This document shows, in pieces, positions 34,951-47,345 of a stretch of DNA of 64,000 nt. A model generated the notes under the pieces. It saw nothing but the letters and a program-made list of their open reading frames with translations. It did not search any database and had not been told where the DNA came from. Origin of the DNA: Molanna angustata (taxonomy: Eukaryota; Arthropoda; Insecta; Trichoptera; Molannidae). A program made the translations under genes and the position numbers. Each line of letters opens with the position of its first letter. Position 1 is the first letter of the stretch. The stretch spans positions 7,855,974-7,919,973 of the forward strand of contig OY754974.1 of the NCBI GenBank assembly GCA_963576475.1, in the 5' to 3' direction.

Positions 34951-35105
34951 GAAGAAGCTTAGTGATGTGGTTATACCAAAAAAATACAATATTTATATGA
35001 ATTATATTTTTTCTTATTTATATTATTTGTATTGTGATAATGTTCCTATATATAGGTATTTCAAAATAAATTAATCTTAATGAAATTATTATTAATTAAT
35101 AATTT

Positions 35106-35315
35106 TAATAGTGTAAAATATTCTTGTTGGAAATGTGTTTTTTTTTGTCAAATGGACATACTTATTGGAAATGTGTTTTACTTATTTCAATTGGAAATAC
35201 TTATTGGAAATGTGCATTTTTTTCAATTGGATATTCTTGTTGGAAATGTGTTTGTTAATTGCAATTGGACTTACTTATTGGAAATGTGTTTATTTATTTC
35301 AATTAGACATACCTA
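35106..35315 (+). repeat. Degenerate ~38-bp tandem repeat, five units
   Basis: Five units share the phrase TATTGGAAATGTG or TGTTGGAAATGTG with a T-rich spacer ending CAATTGGA (unit starts near 35124, 35161, 35200, 35233 and 35273). Divergence between units is visible, unlike the array at 49780. Confidence 0.75.
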
Positions 35316-36860
35316 CCTACCTACCCAACTAAACGTTGAAGAACACAAATGAAGTCAGTAAAACACCGAACCAATATAAACACATGGATGTAAATGATAG
35401 GTATATAAATTTTGTGACTAAATAGGTGTGTGTGACATTCGGCTATCTCTGCTTACCTACTGTTAGTACTTGTACATATAATTTTGAAATTTTAAAGTGT
35501 CAATAATAATATCATATTATTTAATTATTATCAAAAGAGTACGTACCTACATAGGTAAAAATCAAATTAGATAGGTAATTAATTATATGAATTTTAATTC
35601 CTCTTTTTCGGGCTTTGTACGTTCATCTTATAAAATAAAAATTATATATAAAAACTCCTTTTGTACTGATACAAAGTTATAAAAATACTTCACTTAAGTA
35701 ATAGGTAGGTATTATCTATTGTAAAAGTGCCTTGAAAACATAAAAGTAGATACCTATAGGTAGATATATTAATTTAATATCCTATGAAAATAATTTTAAT
35801 TCTAAATAAAATTCATAGCCTTATCAATCTATATTGATTTTACCTATATAAATATAACATTCTACGATGTATCGCTGTCTCAATCGAAAGATTTGTTATA
35901 TTTACATGTAGGTGTAGGTACTATGATGGTTGAAGTTGGTTGAAGTTCGGAACAAATACATCATGATACTACTAACGCCATCTCTCGAGTAGTCCAAAAG
36001 TATAGCTACCAATGAATCTCTGCTAATGAAAATTAAAATGGGGAAAAAATACGTAGACACTGGACACCGATCAAGAATAAAAAAGTAAAAATAAGTTATA
36101 CAGTGTAGTGTACCGAAAATGAACAATTAAGTTGAAAGACTGGTTAAATAAACTCACCACTTACGCAGGGTGCAAGGAACTACATTTACATAGGTTCTAC
36201 ATTTTTCCATTTTAAGTCATGCGTTGTTTTTGTATCGGGCACCGACCGTAACTTTTAGCATGACCAAACCATGATCAATACCATGAGAAACCTAATCTTG
36301 GTCTTCGTCTTTCATTTACTCATCTCTTTAGTAGCAATTATAATTATTTATTTATTACAAAAATCCAATACGACATAAACATTAATAATAAAACAATACA
36401 AAATACACGAAAAGACAAAATATTATTATCAATCAAATATGGATGTTTCCATTCCTCCCTCTAGCCCCAAGACATGTTCTGCCAAAATAAACAAAGTGAT
36501 GTTGTTGTTATAATATTATTTTTTAAATGAATTTCCACGAGGTAAACGCCTCTACGCCTATTTTTTTTAAATTGCTATAAATAAATGCATTTGTACGCCA
36601 TCTGTTGATGTTTATCTTCATCCATAATGCAAATTGTAAAAAAAACGGTATTTATTTATGGTGTGAGTCTTGGGAATTGTATTGAATGTAAACTCACAAA
36701 GAACCTTTCATAATAATTTATAAATATATCGCTAGATATCTTACTCATAAAAATAATAACAATAATATATTTCTTCAAGATATCCATAAATATGAATAGT
36801 AACAAAAAGCCCGGGTAGACGTTGTTCTGCCACAGACCGCTTCCCGTATAGACCGCGTTT
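35316..36860. other. Intergenic AT-rich DNA, SINE 3' fragment only
   Basis: At 36150-36180, CACCACTTACGCAGGGTGCA matches the 3' end of the SINEs at 57847 and 58974. Nothing else was identified. Confidence 0.4.
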
Positions 36861-37837
36861 TCCATCTGTCGATTTGTTCAAGAGAATTCTAGTGTGTCTG
36901 TGTGTGTGTGTGTGTGTGTCCCTATTAAATTTTGATCCGCCCAATATACAGAACCTAAAATTTCAGAATATGTAAACAGTAATAGGCCTACAAAACTTTT
37001 ATACTCAGAATTTTGAATTTTTGTTTCAGTCAGGGGTTATCAACTTTTGAATTTTTATTTTATTTTTCCATATATCTCAAAAACCATAAAAGCTAGAATG
37101 TTGAAAATATAGACAAATACAAAATCTCAAATTCAATTTTTTAAAAAAATTCCAGAGATTATCAAACATTTTTTATTAGGATTTTTTTTATGATAAATTT
37201 ATTTATTTATTAATTTTTCATCTTTCTGTACATAATATAAATATATTGTACACTTGCGGGCTTATATGTTTAATTATGTGTTTAACTGCCTATATTTCGA
37301 ATTTTTTTTTAAATATCGAAAATAGCCGAAACACCCAACTAGATAATTTAATTTTCTTTAAAAAATATCAGCATTGTAGAAGTCCATTCCAAACTTTTCT
37401 TAACAATTTTTATACAAGTTGAATTTAGTGACGACATTGTTTCATACAATTTGTAAGGCAGTATACATTACACAATATCTATAGTTTAATCTCCAAACAT
37501 ACATAATAATAATAATAATAATAAATTTGGATTATTTTTATAGCGCCGTTTTTGTGATAACCTCACCTCAAGAGCGCTTTGAATATATTAGGGGTTATTG
37601 TAAGACTCGCGGAAGAGAAGTGAGTTACCATCATGCTGTTTTCATATTCTGAGTAGGAACAAAGACTGACCTCCATACTAATATACATACATACCTACAT
37701 GTTTTATATAGAAAACAAAATATCTTAAAATATTTATTAATTTGTGTTTAAGTGTTTATAATTTGATACGTATTCTTCAATAAAATATACACACTATCGC
37801 CATCGACAGTTGGATCTCATGTGTTACATGCAACTTG
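36861..37837 (+). mobile_element. Helentron-like element, copy 3, carrying a LINE insertion
   Basis: The 5' end is TCCATCTGTCGATTTGTTCA. A (TG)n microsatellite follows at about 36893-36920. The inner inverted motif CATCGACAGTTGGATCTCAT, the hairpin CATGT-GTT-ACATG and the end CAACTTG (mutated from CTAG) close the element at 37837. The joined flanks read T|T. A CR1/L2-like LINE 3' end with an ATT tail is inserted at about 37500-37630, and a short LINE-tail phrase (TATTGTACACTTGCGGGCTT) at about 37233-37252. Confidence 0.65.
37500..37630 (-). mobile_element. CR1/L2-like LINE 3' end nested in the Helentron-like copy 3
   Basis: On the minus strand it ends AGGTTATCACAAAAACGGCG, then CTATAAAAATAATCC and an (ATT)n tail at about 37503-37525. 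It interrupts sequence that is continuous in copies 1 and 2, so it inserted after the host element. It matches the 3' end at 34676. Confidence 0.65.
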
Positions 37838-40125
37838 TAATAAAGTGTTTTTCAGATTCCCTGTCTTACAACAACCTAATTATTTTTTGGTACGAATCCT
37901 TGGTAATTTCAAACTAAACTTTCCTGCTTACAATGAAATTATCTTAATAGTTTTCAAATGTTTCGCTAGATGAAAAACATTTATTCGTATAATGTTTATT
38001 AGTTTATTTAAATTATACAAAATATTCACAATCGTTGAATATTAAACATATTCTGAATCGATTAAATTGTTTGCACTTTTATTTCTTGAAACAAGTTACA
38101 TATTTGCGTGACATTTTTTTTTCTTTTATAAAACAACATTGAGCAACAACGAAAAACAAAAATGGCAGCACCCAAGTCAACTCCAATTGTCTTTTGTTGC
38201 CTATGATAATTTTATTCCTCTTTACTTTTATGATTTACTTATTGATATTTAAGGTGGTGGCGGGATTTGTTAATTGGTGACACATTAACAAAATTTAATG
38301 AATTTTGGATAGGTATCACATTATACTAAAAAGTATCGTACATTTTACTTCTGTAAAATTACACGTCTCGTCGGGATGGGATTAACGGGACGATTATAAG
38401 TATTTTTTTCGAAAGTAGTTAAGTGACAGTGCTAAGTATTTCATTTACAGATCCAGTACGGGAACTGCTCAGAATGGTAGGATCTTTTCAATTATATAAT
38501 ATAATATTTTTGCCTTGAATATAATATTTGGATTTTATCAGGTAAACGACAGCCGATTAATTTTTATTTTTTTCAGCAGGAGCTAATGTGTTTAACTTGA
38601 CTTTTCTGCAAAGACGATCTTTATTATTCTGTACATATATAACCAATTTCATATTATTCCATTTCTTACTCGAGCTACATTCTTTCTCCCACGCCATATT
38701 ATTTTGTTTATTCGATGTTTTACCCGTTTTCCACGCTTTTCCTTGTTATATACGTAACAATTATATTATAAATTTATGCGTGTTTTCTTAGTATGTTCCC
38801 CTAAGATGGTCCCAAATATCGATAAAAAAATGTATTTTGTTATTTTTTCACATAAGGGTTTAGTATATTTTCGCCACAAGTGCGGTATTTTCGGCAGTTT
38901 GGAAAACGGTCACACTGATCTGTCATCTGTGGTCAACTGTCAAAGTCACGGTCAACTACAAAGTTGACTCATTTGACAGTTAAATGGTTGTGTGAAGTGT
39001 GAAGGTTTTTTTACATTGTTTAATATGTAAGTTATATAAATATTGTTCACCGTATTTCAAATGTAATAATTGTGTTCAATCACTGATTGTTGCCGTAACT
39101 TATTTTAAACTAAAATATGACGATATTATGCCAAAATACCCGTATTTTTTCATATTTGTGCAGTATGATTCAATGATTATTTTATCAAGAATGACTAATT
39201 TTTTCGTTACGAAATATCACTATTTTTTCGGAATATCTTATTTTTATGTGAAAACGATAAACCATTTTAAAACATCTTATATTTTTACAAATTTATTGGA
39301 TCAGTTTCTCATGTCCTTGAATTGTTAGTAAATGGTTGAGTATGGTATTTTTGCTTTCTTTGGTATTATTTAACTCCATAAAGTATTTTTTTATGTATCT
39401 GCTTTCTTTCTCTGTACTATATTGATGGATAAAATTATATTTTTACTTTTCTTTTGTAAAATATATTTAAATTTATGTAATTTAAAATAAATTAGTAATG
39501 TTAAAGAAAACATAGTACATAAGTAGACATTTTTTGTACTGTGTGTTTTAAGTTCAATGTTGTTTTGTTCAGAAAGTGTAAGTATAATAAAAATAAACAT
39601 AGGTTATTATCCATGTAATGAGTTGAAAATAAGAGCCTGAGGGCATGCAATGGTTTTTATATAACTATATTTGTATTTATTATATTTCTAATAATTTTCT
39701 CTGTGATTGTTTATTTATCATGACCTATGGTCATCCTTATCTTTCATTCAGCTGCCACTTATGAATACAAATAATGTCTCTTGTATCTTTTCTATTTTGA
39801 ACAATGTTATCATTTTTCTTTTTTGACAACTCCTATGTAAAAATAAAAACAATGACACAAATATTTGTTTGTTGCTGTTGACCATTAAAAACAATCACAA
39901 ATTATTGTTTTGATTATTACCTCAGCTTACATATTTGTCTTGTATTAATTTAAAACATTATTTATTCATTTATGAAATATATGCTTTTACTAACAAATTT
40001 ATAACAAACCCTCATATATTACAAAACCTTCACAATACAATAAAGACTGTAAACTCAAATTTACTTAAATTCGCTCGTGCCATAACTCAATCAATAGATA
40101 AACGAGTGGGTTGTGGCCAACGCTA
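37838..40125. other. Intergenic DNA, probably including the F-box gene promoter or an upstream exon
   Basis: A sequence near 38440-38480 has acceptor-like TTTCATTTACAG and donor-like ATGGTAGG sites, and the 38870-39000 stretch is less AT-rich. Either could belong to the 5' end of the F-box gene, but I cannot show this. No protein-like frame was found. Confidence 0.3.
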
Positions 40126-40689
40126 TACTCCTCACTAACAAGTCATTCTATAAAGCATTCAAATTTTGTATGGAAAATATTCAACATTTTCATGAAATGA
40201 GTTTGTTAAATTATTTTTTAATTTCCTAAATATTTTATTATGAAAACTTGATAACTCTTCAATGCCATTTTATGTAAGTGATGTGCCTTTTTACCAATTT
40301 GAAAATAAAATTTCAAATTTTAAGTTTCCTGAGCTTGGGGTCACTTTCAAATATTTGACAGTTAAAAAAATTGAGAAGCACTATTCAGATATCCTTCAAA
40401 ATCTAATGGGGTCTAAGCGAGTATTAGATATACATATTTGCAAAATTTGAAAATAATCGAATGAGTACCTACTTTAGTCTATAATTGATAAAGTAAAATA
40501 AACACGCCGTACATAGCATATAGCACACAGTACACTGCACATAGCACACACACACACAGAAACATTGTGATGAAACTTTCAGAATACAATCTCAGCATGA
40601 TACTAATTGATAATCTGCAATAAAAAAATAGCCTTAAAAATTGCGAAATCATAACTCCCCACTATATCCCCTTGGGTTAGAGAGGAGTA
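40126..40689. mobile_element. MITE of the TTACTCCTCAC family, long copy
   Basis: The left end is TACTCCTCACTAAC and the right end GTTAGAGAGGAGTA. The right third (AAAAATTGCGAAATCATAAC, TCCCCACTATATCCCCTTGG) and the core (CCTGAGCTTGGGGTCA, AAATCTAATGGGG) match 19569-20048 and 15860. The left part contains the TTTCATGAAATGAGTTTG block also found at 15540. Confidence 0.65.
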
Positions 40690-41192
40690 ATTTATTTATG
40701 TACAAAATTTTCCTCCATTTTTTTTCCTTTATTTTCATTTGTTGGATAAATAAATTTATCAATTGTTAATTTTAATTCTTTCCTATTGATTATTTTGTCT
40801 AACAAATGTTGTTCGTATCCGTTATGGGATATTAGTTCTTTTTCATAGTTTTTTTCTGTGAGACAGTGATCTTTAACAGTCTTATCTATTAATGAATATC
40901 TTACCTGCAGTATTTGCACCTGCAAACCCAAAACCTTCTGATCGGTTTTCGTATTTTTAAATTCGCGCGCTGTATATTGTCTATGTTGATACGATAAAAA
41001 ATAAAAAATTAAAACTAATAAAAACTAATTAATTACTAATAAAAAATTAAATAAAAGTACTAGTAATAAAAAATTTCAATTCATAATTATGCTACAATTT
41101 GAATACAACATTTTCAACTCTACAACAGTTAATAGTTAATGCATTTCTATGTATATATTGCTTGTGTTTACAGAAGTGATACCAAGCAGGAA

Positions 41193-44100
41193 ATGGGCCA
41201 ACAGCTGGAAACAATGAGTCCTAAAGTTAGAAATAGTTCAAAGGAATTACAAACAAATAGATATTCACGCGAGGAAGTGCCATCCAGTAATGGACTAATG
41301 TTAGGTGATATCTATTTACCTGAAGAAATTGTAGCTTTGATTCTCAGCTTTGTGGATAGTATACCTCTCATAAAGAGTTGCATGCTGGTTTGCCACAAAT
41401 GGCACGAAATAATTCAAGAAGATGTTTGGAAAATTAAAGCTGAGAGAGATTTCTCTAAAAGATTGAGCAATGTCAAGGCACACAGAAAGTTACCATCTCT
41501 TGTTTACCAAGGAATCTGTTGCAAGGACTGTTACAGTCAAAATTTGTTGAAAAATAATTCCGGCCTAGAACAATTGAGTAACTGGACAATATCTGAGAAT
41601 GGTATGTTTTATGTACATTCGTTTTTGCATTTTTTTTTACTTTGAAAACTCCACTACTGTGAAATAGTGGAATCATGATTTCACAATTTGAAGCATATTT
41701 TTTACATCATTTTCTCAATGGGTATCATGAAGAGAGTGTTTACTATGAGTTTCACCGTAATGTGTTTGTATGTACGGCATACACCACATGCTGCATACTT
41801 TTTGTGTCCTCTCTAGAGCCGATTGACTTGATATTGATATCACATAATATATGTAAAATCCATAAACTTAAAGAAACTACTTTTTTTAACCTGTGCAATG
41901 TATTGTTGTCAATGTCAAATAATTTTTGTTTTTATTTAAATTGGATAAGGTGGTGATGGGTGGCAAGTAGAAGAGCCTCCATGCGGCGTGCTTGTTAGTA
42001 CTCCAATACCAGCTATAAATCTTGAACCGAAGAGTTGTTTTGTCACTTCATATCACGATTGCTCTAAACAACAGGTTATTGATTTGTTCAAAGCAGGAAT
42101 ACATCCCGACATTTTGGATAATTATCAGCCAGATATTATAGTGTCAGAATGGTAAGAATAATTTACATATTTATTTTTTAATGACTTTAATTTTATCTTC
42201 TTCTTCCTCTGGTTTAAGGCCAAAGGCCTGTTTTTTCGATCGGAGACTGCCTCTTGTGATCTGGATGTCCAGCTGTCACTCCATCTTTTTGCTGGTCTCC
42301 CTCTTGCTCTACGACCCTCCGGGACTTCCTTGGAGACAATTTTGGGTAGTCGATTGTCTCCCATTCTCTCGACATGGTCTCTCCATTGACACTTTCGTCC
42401 TCTACCCCAGCGGATGATGTCGTCTACATTGCATCTCCTCCTTATATCCTCGATCCGGACTCTATCCACGAGTGTTACGCCCACTATGGAGCGCAGGGTC
42501 CTCATTTCAGTAGTCCAGAGGAGGTTTTTTTTGTTCTGATAGTATCGGCTCTGGCTTCGATGGCATAGGTCATTATGATTCTTACGCACGTTTTGTAAAT
42601 TCTGGTTTTACTTATTGGTTTGTTCTTAAACCTCGTCATATAGATCATTGTCATTTGATATTTTGGCGCCCAAGTATTTGAATGTTGTGACTTGTTCTAT
42701 TTGCTCATTTTCCACAACCAGTTCGCATCTTAAAGATGTTTTCGCTATTACTAGGGATTTTGTTTTCCCATAGACATTATCATGTTGTATTTCTTTGCTG
42801 CATGATTGAATATTCATTTTATCTATACAATAATAATAATTATTAGAATTTTAAAGCCCTATTTCATGATTCAGAATCATTACCTTGCTTTGAACACTGC
42901 AGACATCTGGAGGTAATCCATTCCACTTTAAAGAACCATTCACACTAAAGCATTGATCATAGTAACCCGTCTATTTGAATCTATTCAACTCCCTTAGGGA
43001 GTTGTTAATGTGAGATGCCTCCCAGAAAGCTCTTCTCTTTGACATAGTCTTTAAATGTATCGTGTTGCCAGGTTAATCCAAGAATTAAACATTCTCACAC
43101 AAATTTTATAGTCTAAACTTTTATCTAGTGTATTTCATCCACAATAAGTAATATTTCATCATTTTTCTACATCATATGCCTTTTAAATGATCTGTTATCT
43201 ATCGAGCTGATACATGGGCAAATTAGCACAGATACTGTAAGTAGTGAAGTTATCAATAGTTTTCATGAATATCTCAACTCATGGGCTTTATTTGTATTGG
43301 TTTATCCTCCATAGGCTCCCAAGCAGAGCACTCGGAGTCGTCATTGATTATAAACAAACTAATTATTATTAATAAACAAAGACGAAATACTCCATGCTAA
43401 TTGAAATCTCTTTCATTTAGCATTTCTTCAGTTGTATAAAATGATTTATCGACAAGATACTTCTTCGTCTCTCTCTCAAAACTATCTTCTTTCAAAGACC
43501 GTATGTGAGGTGGCAGTTTATTATACAGCTTAATACTCTGTCCCACAAAGCTATTTGCGACCTTTGCCAGTCTGCACTTTGCAGTCCTGATGTTGTTTGT
43601 ACCTCGCGTATTATACTGATGATATTCCGAGTTAAGAGGAGTGTTTTTCATATTGCGCCTAGCATAGGTAAGGCATTCCTGAATATAGACGCTAGCCAAT
43701 GTAAGTATTACTATCATGTATGAAATGTTAGTTGATGGATCTGACAGTGAAAATAATTTTTCTTCTCCTTTTCCTCAGCAACTGTCCCACATGGTGGTGG
43801 GGAATATGCATCCTCCGGGGTAACTCCGGTGCTTAGCATATCCCGCCTCATCACTTCTTTCCATCTGCGCTTTTAACTAACATAATATTTTAAGGAATCT
43901 GTTATAAGCACAGTTCTGAATTTAATTCTGATTATTTATATGGCTATGATTTAATCGCAATCGATAAAATTAAAAATGATTTTGTGTTACAGGCATGCTG
44001 CTCGATGGGATTGTGGCTCAGTATATAATTTGAAAGTGCTGCTATTGGACAAAACCCAAGCAGAATGTAAGCGTTTTGAATCCAATATCCGGATGACTAA

Positions 44101-45196
44101 TTGGACTGATGGATGGAAGGAGGTAAATATTATTTTTTAAATTACTTCTCTGGCAAATAACAGGTACTATATCCTATTCTGATTCGTCTAAATTTATCCG
44201 TCTGAATTTTAGTATTTGAGAAATGTCAAAAAGTTGACTGCATTTATACGGGTCTCATAACGTCACGCCGCACTGATAAAATCCTTTTTTTCACAGTCGC
44301 CCGTTGGTTACAGACGTTTTCGTACTCTGAAACGAATCAGAATAGGACATATTATGTCAAATATTAATTTAACATGCACCCAATAACAATTATGTCATCT
44401 CTGTTTTATTACGGTTTGATTATCAATTTGCATAATAATTGACTTGTTGCACAACACAAAACAAGTCACACACTTTAATTAGTATTTCTTCATTTTCTGT
44501 GTTGACGGATGTTTTCACCAAGATGACTTAGCATTGTTAAGATCCAAAGTTACCTCGACGAAAACGTATGATTATAATAAAAGGAATTTGTGGATCTGTA
44601 TGAACATTATCGCTTGAAGTGAATATATTTTGGATAAATAAATATGTGGAATTATTATTACTCAGATAGATATGTTACCAAAATTCTAAAATAGATTTTT
44701 TGTATTTTTGAATTTTTAGGTAATCTTTGTTTTCCTATGTTTTTTTTTTTGCAAAGCAAATACTATTATAAAGTTAATTAGTTATATATTCCATTGCACC
44801 ATATTCCTGATACAAGAGGATTTTTGCATACTACACACCATTGGGAACATTACAGAACCTAATCCTGTTCATCCGTTATCCCTGATACAGTGGGAAGAAA
44901 AAACCAAATGTCTAGAAAACATCTAGAAAAATCATGTGAGTGCGCCGAAGACAAAATTGTTTTTTTTTTGTTGGTTTCAAGATATTTAGAGATATGTAGT
45001 AAAATTATAATGAAGATATTTGTTGTTTCAGGTAAAACATACATTCAGTGATTATGGTGTCAATGTGAGATATATGTCTTTCTACCATTCTGGATGTGAC
45101 CTTCAGTTCTGGGCTGGTCATTATGGTTCCAAGATGGCTAACGCAATGGTAACAGTAGATTTAGCAAGTATTGAGCAGAAAATGAAGTCAAATTGA
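41193..45196 (+). CDS. F-box protein with FBA (F-box-associated) domain, FBXO2/6/44 type
   Basis: Substrate-recognition subunit of an SCF ubiquitin ligase. In vertebrates, relatives with this FBA fold bind glycoproteins destined for degradation. Coding exons, each with GT/AG borders and phases that fit: 41193-41601, 41950-42151, 43993-44122, 45032-45196 (TGA), giving 301 residues, the usual size for the family. An acceptor (GTGTTTACAG) just before 41174 implies an upstream noncoding exon, and the first ATG after it is used. F-box at about residues 41-82 (YLPEEIVALILSFV, CHKWHEI). FBA domain from about 129 to the end, with WTISENGGDGW across the first join, CFVTSYHDCSKQQVIDLF, WHAARWDCGSVYNLKVLL, VRYMSFYHSG and LQFWAGHYGSK. 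Introns 2 and 3 hold LINE and MITE insertions. The match across all four exons makes a pseudogene unlikely. Confidence 0.9.
42180..42817 (-). mobile_element. LINE 3' part inside intron 2 of the F-box gene
   Basis: Minus-strand frames give KSLVIAKTSLRCELVVENEQ and VTTFKYLGAKISND (42760-42640), then TTEMRTLRSIVGVTLVDRVR, CQWRDHVERMGDNRLPK and GRRARGRPAKRWSDSW (42520-42270). It ends with a GAAGAAGAAG-type tail near 42195. A frameshift separates the two halves. It lies antisense to the host gene. Related pieces are at 45741 and 46960. Confidence 0.8.
43397..43717 (-). mobile_element. LINE C-terminal fragment inside intron 2 of the F-box gene
   Basis: A minus-strand frame of 106 codons reads LASVYIQECLTYARRN, HQYNTRGTNNIRTAKCRLAK, SFVGQSIKLYNKLPPHIRSL and a final KYLVDKSFYTTEEML. 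This is the typical end of a CR1/Jockey-type reverse-transcriptase protein. The other domains are absent. Confidence 0.75.
43775..43880 (-). mobile_element. Short LINE fragment inside intron 2
   Basis: Minus-strand reading gives RWKEVMRRDMLSTGVTPEDA, a block found near the C-terminus of some LINE proteins. It is too short to classify. Confidence 0.4.
44167..44353. mobile_element. MITE inside intron 3 of the F-box gene
   Basis: The ends are TCCTATTCTGATTCG and CGAATCAGAATAGGA. Internal blocks CATTTATACGGGTCTCATAA and AAATTTATCCGTCTGAA match the element at 3833-4120. It is about 187 bp and without an inner palindrome, so probably nearer the basic form of the family. Confidence 0.75.
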
Positions 45197-45352
45197 ACAC
45201 TACCTACTACAATACGGTGAGTGATTTTTCTGTAGACCATTCACTCGTATGGTCACTTTTGCCAAAGTATATTAAGTATCAACTAAGTACCCATTCGGAG
45301 CTGAAATGATATTTATTAATTCTTCAATTAATCAAATTCAGTTTAAAATTAT

Positions 45353-46475
45353 TTGACATATTCGATGTTGATATTTTCCTTTTCCAAAGTTGTTAAAAAT
45401 CTTGGTATCTTTATCGACGAAGATCTCTCATGGCACATACAAATTTCTCATGACAGTAAGAATCTGTTCTTTAGTTTACATTCTCTCAATAGACTGAAAA
45501 TTTTTCTTCTGACACATTCAAAAATCACGCATGCACAATCCTTACTTCTCCCTTTGCTTGATTATGCTGACGTCTGTTATCTGGATGCTATCGAAGAACT
45601 CCTTAATAAACTTGAACCATTGCAAAATGTTTGTAAACGCTTTATTTACAATCTTAGAAAATTTGATCATGTTTCCACTTATCGAAATCTTCTTCGCTGG
45701 CCTAAGATGTACATCAACGTCGTAATATTCATTTACTTTCTTCTTCTTCCTCTTCTTCTTCGTTTAGTAGACCTAGTTGGTCTGTTCTTCAGAAACTATG
45801 CCTCCTGGGATGACGAAGTCCAGCTATCCTACCATCTCTTGGGTGGTCTACCGGGCAGGCGGCGGCCGGAAGGAATTTCATTTGCTGCTATATTTGCAAG
45901 CCGATCACTTATTTCTACTTATCAAAATCTTCTTCGCTGGCCTAAGATGTACGTCAACGTCGTAATATTCATTTACTTTCTCTACTGTATAATTTAATTA
46001 ACAACACAAATTCACCACAATATCTCAAGAATAAGGTTATTTTCTTGTCAAATTACGGTCTGCCTCTTCGATCTGCTGAACGTACCACACTAGCTATTCC
46101 CATTCATTCTACTGAATTTTTCAGTTACTCTTTTGAAGTACAATCAGCAAGACTATGGAACACTTTAAGTAATGATATTACGACGTCTCAATCGATTCAA
46201 ATTTTTAAAAAGAAACTAAAGCTGTTTTACCTGTCTAATAATTCTTAACTGACACCCCATATCTATCCTACCTCCCCTCCCTCTACCTCTATTTCCTTCC
46301 TTCCTTTGTTGCTGTGAATTTACTCTAAATATACTTTTTGTTTGTTATAAATTTAATGTACATACCAATTTACTATTTATGATCTCACGTTGCTTTGGTT
46401 GATTGGAAGAAATTGCCTTGTGGCAATAAACCCGCCATTGTACACATTATAATGTATATGAAGTTTAATAAATAA
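45353..46475 (+). mobile_element. Degraded LINE, 3' half, with a nested LINE insertion
   Basis: Frames read VVKNLGIFIDEDLSWHIQIS, LLPLLDYADVCYLDAIEELL, KLEPLQNVCKRFIYNLRKFD (45390-45670), then after the nested insertion LPLRSAERTTLAIPIHSTEF and SARLWNTLSNDITTSQSIQI (46060-46200). It ends with GGCAATAAACCCGCCATTGT and an AAATA tail near 46470. It lies just downstream of the F-box gene stop, so it may sit in or beyond that 3' UTR. Confidence 0.75.
45741..45911 (-). mobile_element. 171-bp LINE tail inserted in another LINE, flanked by a 69-bp duplication
   Basis: Minus-strand reading gives IPSGRRLPGRPPKRW and DSWTSSSQEA and ends in a GAAGAAGAAGAGG tail, the same family as 42180. The 69 bp before it (45672-45740) recur after it (45912-45980) with about four differences. 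They include CTTCGCTGGCCTAAGATGTA. Confidence 0.75.
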
Positions 46476-46659
46476 ATAAATGTTGCAGATATTTTCGGAG
46501 ATAGTTTGCCGGTCTTCCGAAAAAAAATTATTGATCTTTTATATCGATGTGGCTGTCAACTAATATAGCTGCAGTAGATCTATTGTCACATTCAATTTTT
46601 TTTCCCTCTTATCATTATTATTATTTTTTCTAATTTTCTGATTCTTTTTTGTCTATTTT

Positions 46660-46800
46660 TATCTTAATCTGTATTTTTATCTAAATCTATATATTTATAT
46701 TTTATCTGAATCTATATTTTATGTTTTTATATTTTATCTGAATCTATATTTTATGTTTTTATATTTCATCAATGTCTATATTTTTATTTGTTTCTATATT
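46660..46800 (+). repeat. AT-rich tandem repeat of about 37 bp
   Basis: Units share ATCTGAATCTATATTTTATG and TTTTTATATTTTATC. Three to four imperfect copies. Confidence 0.6.
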
Positions 46801-46959
46801 ACATCTTTGTGTGTAATTAATTATAGTAAGTGTATAATATTGTAACAAGTAAATGGCTTATGCCGTATATTTTGTAAATAAATAAATAAATATTCGGTTG
46901 TCTGAGAGATTTCTTCTGAAAGAATAAACATATGAACATCCCTAGCAAGGTTCGAATCA

Positions 46960-47345
46960 ACAAGACATGTGTTGGCCATTTAATGACTTACGGAATAGAA
47001 TCCAGAGCAGACACTGTCCCTACGAAAAACCCCCTTCGAAACAGAAAAATGCGAAGGTACTCGGAAACATCACCGGAGAAAACGCTTGTGATAGAGTACT
47101 AAACACAGAGATCCGAAGGCTGTGCAAAGTTGAGGATATCGTAAGATAGGCTCGACAGAGAAGGTAGTTCTGAAGCAAACATAAGTCAAAAATGACTCGA
47201 GAAACGTCAAAGTGGCCAAGTATAATATTCCCAGGAAGGGCAGACCTCTGGACGTCTTCCCAAGAGATGGAAGGACAGTGGACAGTAAACGTCACAGGAG
47301 GGAATCTGACGCAGGACTTTAACAGGCCTTAAAAAGAGGATGAAC
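46960..47345 (+). mobile_element. LINE fragment of the 42180 family
   Basis: The frame near 47060-47150 reads VLGNITGENACDRVLNTEIR and LCKVEDIVR. A block near 47230-47290 matches the P-GRR/GRP-RW-DSW region at the nucleotide level but is out of frame. 5'-truncated and dead. Confidence 0.6.

Noticed and set aside
41139..41192. F-box protein start at the ATG at 41139
   Set aside because: A good acceptor (GTGTTTACAG) ends at 41173, so this ATG is probably in an intron. The next in-frame ATG at 41193 gives a protein of normal family length.
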